Assembly (NCBI GenBank): GCA_900539655.1
Contig: UQCR01000046.1
Span: forward strand, 1-48,067
Reading direction: 5' to 3'
From: an uncultured Robinsoniella sp.
GTDB taxonomy: Bacteria; Bacillota; Clostridia; Lachnospirales; Lachnospiraceae
Length of the DNA stretch: 48,067 nucleotides
Part shown: piece by piece, positions 8,186 through 16,211 of the stretch
How positions within the stretch are numbered: position 1 is the stretch's first letter
Layout of the letters: each line of letters starts with the position of its first letter
Position numbers and translations under genes: made by a program
Notes under the pieces: model-generated
Databases searched by the model: none
What the model was told of the DNA's origin: nothing
The model's input: only the letters and a program-made list of their open reading frames with translations

Positions 8186-8613
8186 CTCCTGGACACTTCA
8201 TTTTCCCTTTTCTTCTCCTCGTCCTGCTTCTGCAGCTCCGTTATCATATGATCCAATTCGTAGTCCACATTTTTATCACGCAGGATCTCCATCAGAAGTT
8301 TGTTTGCTCTTTCCTGGTTAATATTTGCAACCTCCAATTGGATGATATATTCCACGATCTTTCCCTGCAGTTCACTTTTGCCGCGTATACTGTACTGCTC
8401 AATGATACCGGAATCCAGGTCCTCCTGTGACTTTTCACGGACTGCGGCGATATGGATAACTGCATCATGCACACAATCCAAATCCCGCTGATGAAATGCA
8501 TACCCTAAAAGAAGCCTTTTATCATCCTGGGTAAATATAAAGTCCTGCTGTTCCATCAACTGCATCATATAATAGCACTCCCGGACCATCTTGATATTGA
8601 ATGCCTCACTCAT
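8182..8613 (-). CDS. Small protein of the transfer operon, unknown function
   Basis: About 143 aa, helical and charged, with no domain I recognise. The ATG at 8611-8613 is chosen because AGGAGG lies 7 bases upstream; the longer frame to 8631 has no better site. The start overlaps the end of the upstream gene by 8 bp and its stop overlaps the pcfB-like start by 4 bp, so it is tightly coupled in the operon. The C terminus (DEEKKRENEVSRR) is strongly charged. The context suggests a conjugation accessory factor, nothing more specific. Confidence 0.75.
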   Translation of the reverse strand: MSEAFNIKMVRECYYMMQLMEQQDFIFTQDDKRLLLGYAFHQRDLDCVHDAVIHIAAVREKSQEDLDSGIIEQYSIRGKSELQGKIVEYIIQLEVANINQERANKLLMEILRDKNVDYELDHMITELQKQDEEKKRENEVSRR

Positions 8614-9583
8614 CAGCAAGCCTCCTCTCACGCACCAGCATCATAATCTCACGCATTTTCCGCATTTTATCGGCAGTCAGATCCTTCTTGATAATCCGCA
8701 TTACTTCCATATCTGACAGTCCGGAATCAAATGCAGACCGGATTTCTTCAAGCTGCTCCGAAGACAGCCCTTCCGCCGCAATCTTGTCCAAAATATCCGG
8801 TGTCTTCTGTGGAAACAACTTATCCAAAAGTGTTTTTTTCGCTGTCTGTGGCGGCTCCGGTCTCCAATATGACGTAGGTACAGGCTTTTTTCCTGTTCTC
8901 TCAATTTCAATAGATTTTTCAGCCCCCTTTACTGTCTGCACTTTAACATCTGACAGCTTCGCTTCCAGGTCTTTTATCTGCGCCTCCCGCCCGGCTGCTT
9001 CCTCCTGCAGCTTCTTAATCAGGTTGTCCTTTTCTTTCAGGTTGTCATATAAATCCTTGATTTCCTGGTTTTTTTCATCCAAAACATGCTCTTTGACCAG
9101 AGACGAAAGCACTTCAAATTTTTCGTTGTTCTCCTTAAACTGCTGTAGGGACGTCTCCATCATTTTGATGAGATTTTCTGTGTACTCCCGAAAAGCTGTC
9201 CCCTCCGCTGTATCACTTGCAGTTTTCTTTGCTTCAATCAGTTGGGTTCTCATCTTTTTCATCCGGTTAGCCGGCAAATCCGGTATTGCATAGGACATGA
9301 TTTCTTCTTTCGTAAGACCTGATACCGATCCTGACACAATTTCTGGTATTTGGTATTGGTCAAAAGTACCCTGGCAACACAAATCTATAAGTTCACCATC
9401 CACATTTTCAAGTATGGCAAAAACAGTCTGACGCATCTGCTCCGCATTGAGTTTAGGGATAGCAACACGCCGCACGTCTTTAATGGCCAAACCATATTGA
9501 AATGCCATCTGGATTATTTCACTTTGTTCTGCTCCAAGCTTTTTGCGGCACTCTTCTAAATATTTTTGTTCTTCTATTGTCAT
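8606..9583 (-). CDS. Coiled-coil protein with QM-x-x-(I/M)R helical repeats
   Basis: About 325 aa, soluble. The N-terminal 100 residues and the C-terminal 70 contain repeats of a helical unit (LNAEQMRQTVFAIL, LPANRMKKMRTQL, LSSEQLEEIRSAFDSGLS, LTADKMRKMREIM). The middle (about 125-215) is a long heptad-rich coiled coil. The same unit recurs in the protein at 32126-32779. Such repeats are common in proteins of Clostridia mobile elements, with no known function. The ATG at 9581-9583 has AGGAGG five bases upstream. A terminator-like hairpin lies just before the gene (9600-9626), so it may have a separate transcript or depend on readthrough. Confidence 0.78.
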   Translation of the reverse strand: MTIEEQKYLEECRKKLGAEQSEIIQMAFQYGLAIKDVRRVAIPKLNAEQMRQTVFAILENVDGELIDLCCQGTFDQYQIPEIVSGSVSGLTKEEIMSYAIPDLPANRMKKMRTQLIEAKKTASDTAEGTAFREYTENLIKMMETSLQQFKENNEKFEVLSSLVKEHVLDEKNQEIKDLYDNLKEKDNLIKKLQEEAAGREAQIKDLEAKLSDVKVQTVKGAEKSIEIERTGKKPVPTSYWRPEPPQTAKKTLLDKLFPQKTPDILDKIAAEGLSSEQLEEIRSAFDSGLSDMEVMRIIKKDLTADKMRKMREIMMLVRERRLADE

Positions 9584-9599
9584 AACTGCCTCCTGCATT

Positions 9600-9626
9600 A
9601 AAAAAGACAGTCTAATCGGCTGTCTC
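9600..9626 (-). terminator. Probable intrinsic terminator or attenuator inside the transfer operon
   Basis: On the minus strand AGACAG and CTGTCT (9606-9611/9621-9626) pair around a nine-base loop, followed by a run of six T. It lies between the genes ending at 9639 and starting at 9583. Confidence 0.7.
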
Positions 9627-9638
9627 TGCTTCAAATTC

Positions 9639-10346
9639 TCATCTCACTTTTTGAGAATTCACCTTATTCTTCTTTTCATCAGTCTGCACTTCCTCTACGG
9701 CTTTCTCTCGCAGTGGTCTATACAAGGCTCCATTCCCGCGCATTATTTCTGCAAACTCATTTATACGGTAAAGCTTACTCCCCACTTCAACATGTGCTTC
9801 ATCAATATAACGACATTGATGTTCAATATTTTCTTTCCATGCAGTGGTCACTACAATTTTCCCACCATCCGGAATATGGAATAAATCCTTACCCTTATAG
9901 TCAACAAACTGTATCCCTCGTTCTGCCCTTTTAATGTGTTCATCAAGCCGTTTTCCCTCATAACAGCATAAGTGAAAATTTAGACTCAGCGCATCACAGC
10001 GCAAGAGATAAATATATTCATCAGTGTCCACACGAATCCCTGTTTCTGTGTTATATTTCCCCTTAAAGGCACTACCTGGAAACTTTTCTGCATATTCCAC
10101 CGCCCCAAAGCTGTCCTTCAATATTCCTTCTGAACGCAGAGCCTCAATAACCTGGTCCAACTCTTTGTTAAACTCCTGTGTTCTTTGTTCCCGGTGATCA
10201 GACCAGACAATTAAAAAGGTGTTCATCTTCCGGGAAAAAAGCCCCCGCGCAAACCCAATATTACCTGTCACTCGTTCAATTTGCGTACTTTGTGGATAAG
10301 CATACTTCCTCTCCTGTTCGTTTAACGGTCTTATTTCTAAAATCGT
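9639..10346 (-). CDS. LPD28-like protein with unclear start codon
   Basis: The C-terminal half matches a domain found in large polyvalent and plasmid proteins (LPD28-like): FPGSAFKGKYNTETGIRVDT, DGGKIVVTTAWKE, CRYIDEAHVEVGSKLYRI and EFAEIMRGNG. The first usual start is a GTG at 10271, but the open frame upstream reads RPLNEQERKYAYPQSTQIER, which looks like the true N terminus of this family. No ATG, GTG or TTG occurs between the upstream stop (10350) and that segment. The best-placed codon is ACG at 10344-10346, six bases after AGGCAGG, and may be a mutated ATG; ATT at 10343 is another option. If neither works, the protein is N-terminally truncated. Function unknown. Confidence 0.68.
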   Translation of the reverse strand, partial: TILEIRPLNEQERKYAYPQSTQIERVTGNIGFARGLFSRKMNTFLIVWSDHREQRTQEFNKELDQVIEALRSEGILKDSFGAVEYAEKFPGSAFKGKYNTETGIRVDTDEYIYLLRCDALSLNFHLCCYEGKRLDEHIKRAERGIQFVDYKGKDLFHIPDGGKIVVTTAWKENIEHQCRYIDEAHVEVGSKLYRINEFAEIMRGNGALYRPLREKAVEEVQTDEKKNKVNSQKVR

Positions 10347-10349
10347 TGT

Positions 10350-10832
10350 TTACCTGCCTTTCCTCGCTTTTTTAGATGTATCGGTCTGCAAATTGCTCTT
10401 AGCCTTCCCCATTCCAACAGGAATTTCAATGGTAATCCCCTTCTCTGATCCGGTAAGACCATTTATCATTTTCTGCTGATATGGTTTTACGGTTCCCTTT
10501 TCTCCTTCTGAAATCCCATTTTCCTCAAGCCAGCCCTGCAAGTCTGCTAACGGCATTATGATTATTTTTTCCATAAAATCATTTGCAGCAATCGCCTGAT
10601 AACCAAAGCCCTGATTCATACAGATCATTTTTTCTGCGTATTCTGACAGCCAACTGTATTGTGCATGACCTTCCAACAGCTTGATTTTTTTCCGAAAAGT
10701 TGCAACAAATAAATCATATGGCATGGAAAGGCACATAAGGTCATGACTTTCAGCGTAATTTTGTGCATCCTTATAACTTTTCTGCTCTGCTTCTGTCACA
10801 TTCCCTGCATTATCTAAAAATTGATATTTCAT
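10350..10832 (-). CDS. Hypothetical protein of the transfer operon
   Basis: 160 aa, soluble, no family recognised. The N-terminal part (MKYQFLDNAGNVTEAEQKSY) looks like a small alpha/beta fold, and the C-terminal 40 residues are basic (QTDTSKKARKGR), possibly for nucleic-acid contact. GAGAGGAAAAT precedes the ATG. It lies in the same reading frame as, and one stop codon away from, the LPD28-like gene downstream, and follows the 190-aa gene by 23 bp. Function not predictable from sequence. Confidence 0.7.
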   Translation of the reverse strand: MKYQFLDNAGNVTEAEQKSYKDAQNYAESHDLMCLSMPYDLFVATFRKKIKLLEGHAQYSWLSEYAEKMICMNQGFGYQAIAANDFMEKIIIMPLADLQGWLEENGISEGEKGTVKPYQQKMINGLTGSEKGITIEIPVGMGKAKSNLQTDTSKKARKGR

Positions 10833-10855
10833 ATTTTCCTCTCAAATTATATATT

Positions 10856-11428
10856 CTACCGTCCCTTACTTAAACGATCCGGAACTTTATCGGCAATCTT
10901 TTCCAAGGACGAAATCATATCTGAAATCTTTTTTCGTTCCCCACATCCTTTATCCAACGCAGATTCCAGACAGTCAATCATACTCTGACGTTTCTCTTTA
11001 ATTCCAATATCCCTGTAGATACGTCTCACAGGGTCAGACTGGTCATCCCAAGCTTTTGCATATCCGGCTTCAATATAAAAGGGAAAAGCTACATTTTTCA
11101 TTACTTCGTTTATTTCCCATGCCAATTCCTCTTTTTCTCCATGCTTATCCGCTTCTCTTACCGTACCCACCGCGTCTATTTTGTCTGTCAGGCTGATACC
11201 CTGTTTTCTGGCTGATTCTGGTAAAAGAGAAGAGCGGTACAGAAGAAAACAGGTAAGATTATTCCTTAGCTGGTGATTGCCCAAAACTTCCTTGATCCCC
11301 GGAATCCTCATACCTGCAGGTACACGCTCTCGAAAACTCTCGATATAGGCTTCTCCCAAGCTATATTCCTGTAGATATCCTGTCACTTCCGATGCCAGTG
11401 CTTCTATTTTTTTATTTTCATAAATCAT
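10856..11428 (-). CDS. Hypothetical protein related to the 14-18 kb paralogue family
   Basis: 190 aa, helical. Residues about 98-160 contain LAWEINEVMKN and DPVRRIYRDIGIKEKR, which line up with LAWDICRMTKS and DVVRRTYQEIKDPEKR in the three proteins at 15134-18292. So this seems a shorter, diverged relative of their N-terminal domain, lacking the C-terminal domain. The ATG has AGGGGAGA upstream inside the end of the relaxase gene, which it overlaps by 11 bp. Co-translation with the relaxase suggests a mating-related or relaxosome-accessory role, but no function is known. Confidence 0.7.
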   Translation of the reverse strand: MIYENKKIEALASEVTGYLQEYSLGEAYIESFRERVPAGMRIPGIKEVLGNHQLRNNLTCFLLYRSSLLPESARKQGISLTDKIDAVGTVREADKHGEKEELAWEINEVMKNVAFPFYIEAGYAKAWDDQSDPVRRIYRDIGIKEKRQSMIDCLESALDKGCGERKKISDMISSLEKIADKVPDRLSKGR

Positions 11429-12866
11429 AATGCCGTTCTCCCCTTCCTTTGTCTATATGTTGTTTTTTACTTTGCAATCGCTCCCTCTGTTCCTGTAGGA
11501 TTTTCTTTCCTATCCTCTGCTGCCTTTTCACCCCCGCCAAAACTTTCTCTATGCGGCGGATCTTCCCCTGGGAATCCTGGAACAACTGAACCGCCTCCGA
11601 AAAAGAAATGCCTAAATCAGACATTTGCTTTTTCAACTGTTCTGACTTCTGATATTCTCCTTTGAACTCCTGATACCCCTCTTCATACAGAGAAACTTCT
11701 ACACTTAGTTCCTGTATTTGTTCCCACAGGACAAATGCCTCTGGATTGGCATCTTCCAAGTCTTTTAGCTGCCTTTTCTCCTGTCTCAGCGATTTTGCCT
11801 GACCTGCTAATACTTTCAGGACATTATCCAAGTCATGGTCTGTATATATCTGATATGTAGACAGGAAATTATATTCTTCCTGCAGCTCGTGAAGTCTCCG
11901 GATATCCTCCTTATACTTCCAGGCATTAGAATATGGTTGTTTTTTAATGACTCCCAGCCGGTATAGCCTTGCAAAGTATATTTTTTGATATCCAGTCAGT
12001 GCAGACTTCCTTCTGGGAATATAACCAGATATCTTCTTGATTTTGGGCGGCAGTTCCAATACGGGCTTTAGTAAATCTTCCTCCCTCATAGGATTACACA
12101 GCCGTTCCCGTATCTTTTCCTCTGTATAATCACCTTTTAGAGTATCCAGCCTTCGCCCTTTATCCATTCCTGGAGGTTTTATCAGCGTATGTGCTCCATG
12201 CTTTATCTCATAGCCACGCTCCTGCATTCCGACCAGAAATTCGTCCCAGTTTTCCGCCTGTGCTACAACCTGGTCGATGTCACGACGGATCATATCATTC
12301 CAGACAAAAATTCCATCCTTACTCTGGTCCCAAGTCTTATCTCTTTTATGCTTCCTGTACTCTCGAACCTTGTCCATATCGAGAGTAGCCATATGGTACT
12401 CTTCACAGATTTTATTGACGAGAGGCTGTATAATGTTATCCCAGTCGCCATTTCTGTAATCGTACTTCAATCCCTGCTCGACACAACGAACACTGTTAAA
12501 CACAATATGCCCGTGGATATGGTCCGTATCATCATGCAGCGCATAAACAGCCTCAAACTCTTTACCCAGGTATTCCTTCACAAATTTACCTATGATCTCC
12601 ATGGCAATATCTTTATCAACGGTATCTGCCGCCTCTTCAAACGATATGATAATATGGTATCCCTGCCGGCCTCCCATCTTGTTATATCGGCGTTTTGTAT
12701 TCAGCATCTGTTTTAAGGCTGTCTCGGGCAGACAATTATGCCCCGAAACATACAGCCCGTTTTCAGTCTTAAAATCCTTTGTAATATAAGAAATCGCGTT
12801 TGCAAGATGTTTTGCCTTAAATCCTGACTTTGCACATCCCATGTGCAGTATTTTGCTGACAGCCAT
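11418..12866 (-). CDS. mobA: Relaxase, MobA/MobL-type (MOBP-like)
   Basis: A 482-aa relaxase that should nick oriT and stay covalently bound to the transferred strand. The N-terminal 200 residues carry the relaxase fold: ANAISYITKDFKT with a candidate nucleophile Tyr, GYHIIISFEEA, and the metal site HDDTDHIHGHIVFNSV (the H-x-D-x-x-H-x-H-x-H motif). The C-terminal 280 residues are charged, with coiled-coil stretches and many Arg/Lys, typical for DNA and coupling-protein contact. The ATG follows the mobC stop by two bases, so the two are coupled. The oriT is not adjacent; the best candidate is about 5.5 kb upstream at 18324-18399. Confidence 0.9.
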   Translation of the reverse strand: MAVSKILHMGCAKSGFKAKHLANAISYITKDFKTENGLYVSGHNCLPETALKQMLNTKRRYNKMGGRQGYHIIISFEEAADTVDKDIAMEIIGKFVKEYLGKEFEAVYALHDDTDHIHGHIVFNSVRCVEQGLKYDYRNGDWDNIIQPLVNKICEEYHMATLDMDKVREYRKHKRDKTWDQSKDGIFVWNDMIRRDIDQVVAQAENWDEFLVGMQERGYEIKHGAHTLIKPPGMDKGRRLDTLKGDYTEEKIRERLCNPMREEDLLKPVLELPPKIKKISGYIPRRKSALTGYQKIYFARLYRLGVIKKQPYSNAWKYKEDIRRLHELQEEYNFLSTYQIYTDHDLDNVLKVLAGQAKSLRQEKRQLKDLEDANPEAFVLWEQIQELSVEVSLYEEGYQEFKGEYQKSEQLKKQMSDLGISFSEAVQLFQDSQGKIRRIEKVLAGVKRQQRIGKKILQEQRERLQSKKQHIDKGRGERHYDL

Positions 12867-12868
12867 AG

Positions 12869-13219
12869 TTAAGTACCTGCTGATTCCAACAAACTGACTA
12901 CCTGTTTCACGGCTTCCTTGATCTGTTTCATATAGACATACAGCCGTTTTTTATCTGACTCATGGTACAGGCCGCTGTTATTGTTTTTGGTAATCTGATT
13001 GATATTTATGCCAATATGATTCACTTCATTCGTGAGGTTTTGCATTGCCTCCAGCAAATCCGGGTAATCCCTGGGGCGGTTGGTTATCAGCATTCTCATG
13101 TATTGGGATTCTTTTAACCCCTGTTCTTCTGCTTTCCTCCTTAACTCCTCCAGCTCCTCCGTAGATAACCGTATTTCCTTACGGCAATTCTTAATTTTTG
13201 CTTTTCCCAGCCTGTTCAC
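12869..13219 (-). CDS. mobC: MobC-like relaxosome protein
   Basis: About 116 aa. It has a ribbon-helix-helix-like N terminus (KEIRLSTEELEELRRKAEEQ then SQYMRMLI) and the MobC signature region NEVNHIGININQITKNNN, followed by a helical tail. MobC proteins bind oriT and assist strand separation for the relaxase. The start is uncertain: GTG at 13219 sits immediately behind GGAAGGAGA, which is close, and a frame to 13264 lacks a better site. A terminator-like hairpin (13235-13275) precedes the gene, so mobC-mobA may have their own control. Confidence 0.85.
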   Translation of the reverse strand: MNRLGKAKIKNCRKEIRLSTEELEELRRKAEEQGLKESQYMRMLITNRPRDYPDLLEAMQNLTNEVNHIGININQITKNNNSGLYHESDKKRLYVYMKQIKEAVKQVVSLLESAGT

Positions 13220-13234
13220 TCTCCTTCCAGCAAA

Positions 13235-13275
13235 GAAAAAGGAAGGAAACACAGCAATCAGCAATGTCCCTTCCT
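13235..13275 (-). terminator. Probable intrinsic terminator upstream of mobC
   Basis: Minus strand: GGAAGG (13274-13269) pairs with CCTTCC (13246-13241) around a loop of about 22 bases with a minor inner stem, followed by five T. It separates the accessory paralogue genes from mobC. Confidence 0.6.
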
Positions 13276-13295
13276 ACCAGATACACTCTTACTAT

Positions 13296-13736
13296 CTATC
13301 TAATCGCCCGGCGGCCCGCTGTTATCTCCACAGCAGGCAGTACGCCATGCAGCCTCACCTGCAGTTCCTTTTGAAAATAGGTCCTGCTGAAAGCAGTGTT
13401 TAATATCTTCTCATCAGATAACAACCCCTGCAGGGTCTGATACAGGTTATCCCGTTCCTTCCCGCCGCAAAACACAAGATAATCCCTGATATCAGATATC
13501 TTTTCATAATTTGATTCGCAAGCGTCATCTATCATATGGTCAATATCTGTCTCCAGGCACTCACCGTTTTCCAAGTCTGTTCTATAGAGTTGCCCATGAC
13601 CATCCGTTTCCAGTGTATACCCGCTGTTTTTTATATATTCCATCACCTTTTCAGCTTCTTCGGCGGTCAATGGCAACAATATATCAAATTCATCAAGATA
13701 TTCTCTCAGTTCGTCCGGTGTGTCAATCCGTCCCAA
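13296..13736 (-). CDS. Hypothetical protein, paralogue of the next gene upstream
   Basis: 146 aa, acidic, soluble. It aligns with the protein at 13764-14180 over most of its length: TPDELREYLDEFDI against TAEELINYLESFDI, GYTLETDGHGQLYRTDLE against GYMLYTDSRGQLYQVDLE, then an Asp-rich helix. The two are tandem paralogues of an unnamed family common near mobilisation genes in Clostridia. The start is TTG at 13736 with AAGAAGGGG upstream; no ATG is in frame nearby. Function unknown. Confidence 0.7.
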   Translation of the reverse strand: MGRIDTPDELREYLDEFDILLPLTAEEAEKVMEYIKNSGYTLETDGHGQLYRTDLENGECLETDIDHMIDDACESNYEKISDIRDYLVFCGGKERDNLYQTLQGLLSDEKILNTAFSRTYFQKELQVRLHGVLPAVEITAGRRAIR

Positions 13737-13763
13737 ATCATCCCCTTCTTTCCATAATTAATA

Positions 13764-14180
13764 TCAACGGGACTTTTTTTTCGCCAATGCTTCCTTCTCC
13801 TTTAGTTGTTTATAGAATGAAGTCTGTTCAAACATAACATCCAGCAGTCCCTCATCTTTATTTAAGTTTTTCAACCGGTCCAGGATTTCCTGCTCTGCAA
13901 TTTCATCTTCCACTTCTCTCAACTGCCTTCTGGCATCTGTTATAAAGTCACTGTTCCAGTCACAGATAAGAACCATAATTTGATCCATATTGGTTTCTTC
14001 TCTGCCCTCTTCTTCTAAATCCACCTGATATAACTGCCCCCTGCTGTCTGTATATAACATATATCCACTGCCCTCCATATAATCCAACAGCACCTGGGCC
14101 TGTTCCTGGTTAATATCAAACGGGATATCAAAGGACTCTAAATAATTTATCAGTTCTTCGGCTGTATTGATTTTCTCCAT
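13764..14180 (-). CDS. Hypothetical protein, paralogue of the next gene downstream
   Basis: About 138 aa and acidic, with a Lys-rich tail (KEALAKKKSR). It shares the GQLY-x-x-DLE core and the N-terminal EEL-x-x-YL-x-x-FDI helix with the 13296-13736 product. The ATG at 14178-14180 (MEKINTAEELI) is preferred over the longer frame to 14246 because GAAGGGAGATTC precedes it and the longer version would run into the previous gene. Function unknown. Confidence 0.72.
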   Translation of the reverse strand: MEKINTAEELINYLESFDIPFDINQEQAQVLLDYMEGSGYMLYTDSRGQLYQVDLEEEGREETNMDQIMVLICDWNSDFITDARRQLREVEDEIAEQEILDRLKNLNKDEGLLDVMFEQTSFYKQLKEKEALAKKKSR

Positions 14181-14202
14181 GAATCTCCCTTCATTAAACC
14201 AA

Positions 14203-15117
14203 CTACCGGCTCGGCTCAGGAGGCAGTTGTTTCTTCTTTTTATCAAACTGTCTCAAAATAGCCAGAAGTTCAGCCAGTTTTTTCTTATCTGCTTCCGGAA
14301 TATCCTTCTTTTCACAAATTGCCCGTAAGAACAGCGCTTCTGATTCCCTTCCCCCGGCGGTTTTCAGTCTGCTGTATTCAGCCTTCACCAGATCTGCCTC
14401 GGTATCTCCATGCTGCAGAAGTCCATTCCAAAATTCCGGAGTAAGATCCCGGCATAAAATACAGCTATCGCACGCAGCCTGCTGTAATTCCGTCCGCTTC
14501 AAAATAGGTTTGTCGTTATCAATATCCCATATCCCATTCAGCATATCCTGGGCTAATCTCAAATCATTTTCGTCTGTCCCATTTAAAATTGTATCGACTA
14601 CTTTTTGAAGCTGCACCTGCTCCTCTTCTCTATTATGTAGTAAAAGATCCCTTTCCCCTTCTAATAGTTCGAACACATCCGGCACATCCAACTGAATGGC
14701 TTCTTTGATTGAATTTCTTGTGATGTGGTTATCCTGGCAATATTCCAAGTAAGTTTCCAGACCGCTTTGAAATGTAATTTCTTCCCGTGGAATGTCTGCC
14801 AATTCATCCCATACGCTGAAATGCCCCTCCATCGTCATAGCTGCTATGGTGCAATTATTGGAATCCAATTCAAAAAACAGGTCATCATCCGCACTACACA
14901 TTTCAACCCGATAAATATCAGGCTGGGACTCTTTTGCATATACATCGAAGAATAATACATTCTCATCTGTGCCGGCCACCGCTGAATACTGGTACGGCGA
15001 ATCATTTAAGTTTTCTCTTTTTAATACATACAGCAGAGCAAATTCTCCATAGTGGTTCCGCTGCAGGTACATGTTACAATCATTGATCAATTTCTCACTT
15101 TCTGTCTGCTTATTCAT
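14203..15117 (-). CDS. Hypothetical protein with the C-terminal domain of the GESE-DVVRR paralogue family
   Basis: About 304 aa. Residues about 25-160 match the C-terminal domain of the proteins encoded at 15134-18292: LLYVLKRENLNDSPYQYSAV, the motif AAMTMEGHFSVWDELADI, then ETYLEYCQDNHIT and VPDVFELLE. It lacks their N-terminal LAW/DVVRR domain and instead carries about 140 extra residues, mostly helical, with two close Cys (DSCILC). It seems a domain shuffle of the same family. The ATG at 15117 is 16 bp after the upstream stop with GAGG about 11 bases ahead. Function unknown. Confidence 0.75.
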   Translation of the reverse strand: MNKQTESEKLINDCNMYLQRNHYGEFALLYVLKRENLNDSPYQYSAVAGTDENVLFFDVYAKESQPDIYRVEMCSADDDLFFELDSNNCTIAAMTMEGHFSVWDELADIPREEITFQSGLETYLEYCQDNHITRNSIKEAIQLDVPDVFELLEGERDLLLHNREEEQVQLQKVVDTILNGTDENDLRLAQDMLNGIWDIDNDKPILKRTELQQAACDSCILCRDLTPEFWNGLLQHGDTEADLVKAEYSRLKTAGGRESEALFLRAICEKKDIPEADKKKLAELLAILRQFDKKKKQLPPEPSR

Positions 15118-15133
15118 ATTCAGTTCTACCTCT

Positions 15134-16186
15134 TTAACGCCTCGTGTGTCTGTCAACCTGGTTTCGTTTATTCAAATTATTCTTTTTCTGCTGTTCCACC
15201 AACTGGAATAAATCCTGCACCCGCCACCCTATAGATGATTGAATAGCTCCCGCTGTTATATTTTTTTCTTTACAGTAATTAAGGTAATCCTCAATCCCTT
15301 TTCTATATGGTATTGTATCAAATCCCTCCTGGTCAAGTTCGTCCCAGACATTAAAATGACCGTCCATCGTGATCGCCGCAATTTCATATCCTTCTTCCAA
15401 CGGTTGAAACAGGTCCTCGTAAACAGATGTATCACCTATATAAATTTCAGTAACCTCTTCTTCAGAAACAGAAAAATGTAATGCCATTTCCTGCTCATAT
15501 TCGGCAAATCCCTTATAGCTGACGGACCCATCTTGTTCTTTTTTTAGGATATAGTAAATACTGGCATCATGGTACTTTTGAGAATCCAAGAAACTTTTAT
15601 TTTCTATGAGCGCTTTGATTTCCTCCATAATAGGCGTTTCCATATGAGTAAAGCCTTTATTCAGCCGTGCTAAAACCTCTGCGACCTGTATTTCCAACTC
15701 ATATTTTGGCTGCATACGTTCCAGATAATCAGTCCAGAACTCCATGACATCATGCCGCTTCTCCGGATCTTTTATCTCCTGATAGGTACGTCTCACCACA
15801 TCTGACTCGGATTCTCCCGGTAAGCGCATCGCTTCCCATTCCCAGTAATCAACAGATTTTGTCATTCTACAGATATCCCAGGCTAAATTCTTCAAAAAAT
15901 CCATCTCTCTATTTCTACTGGGATATCCATATTCCCATATTTCTCCGATCAGATCCTCAGTCTGCCTTGTAACCTCAATACTTTTTGCGCGGCTGACCTT
16001 ATATAAGTAATCAATCAGCAGTTTCCTCGCATCGGCAAACCGCAGTGTATCCAGAACGTTTTCGGTCTGGTTATAGGGATAGGGCCTATAGAAAAATGAA
16101 GTGAAAATGTCTCCCAGCGGTCCTCTCTTCATGAATTCATCTACATTATCTTTTAATAACTCAAATTCCTCTGGTTCATATCTCAA
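15134..16186 (-). CDS. GESE-DVVRR paralogue family protein (copy 1)
   Basis: 350 aa, soluble, acidic. The N-terminal domain (residues 1-165) has MRYEPEEFELLKDNVDEF, RFADARKLLIDYLY, NLAWDICRMTKSVDYWEWE and RLPGESESDVVRRTYQEIK. The C-terminal domain has IYYILKKEQDG, GYEIAAITMDGHFNVWDEL and DYLNYCKEKNITAGAI. It is closest to the neighbour at 16212-17246, with long shared stretches such as RKLLID and YPYN-x-T, so the two come from tandem duplication. I know no name or function for the family. Position just downstream of the oriT candidate, in the mob operon, suggests a role at entry or transfer. Confidence 0.75.
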   Translation of the reverse strand: MRYEPEEFELLKDNVDEFMKRGPLGDIFTSFFYRPYPYNQTENVLDTLRFADARKLLIDYLYKVSRAKSIEVTRQTEDLIGEIWEYGYPSRNREMDFLKNLAWDICRMTKSVDYWEWEAMRLPGESESDVVRRTYQEIKDPEKRHDVMEFWTDYLERMQPKYELEIQVAEVLARLNKGFTHMETPIMEEIKALIENKSFLDSQKYHDASIYYILKKEQDGSVSYKGFAEYEQEMALHFSVSEEEVTEIYIGDTSVYEDLFQPLEEGYEIAAITMDGHFNVWDELDQEGFDTIPYRKGIEDYLNYCKEKNITAGAIQSSIGWRVQDLFQLVEQQKKNNLNKRNQVDRHTRR

Positions 16187-16211
16187 TACTCTGTCTCCTT
16201 TAAATTCTGTT

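Noticed and set aside
8601..9293. 230-aa plus-strand ORF rich in Ser and Phe
   Set aside because: Antisense to the coiled-coil protein gene; its composition is the mirror of Glu/Lys codons.
12189..12716. 175-aa plus-strand ORF
   Set aside because: Shadow of the relaxase gene on the other strand; no ribosome site or family resemblance.
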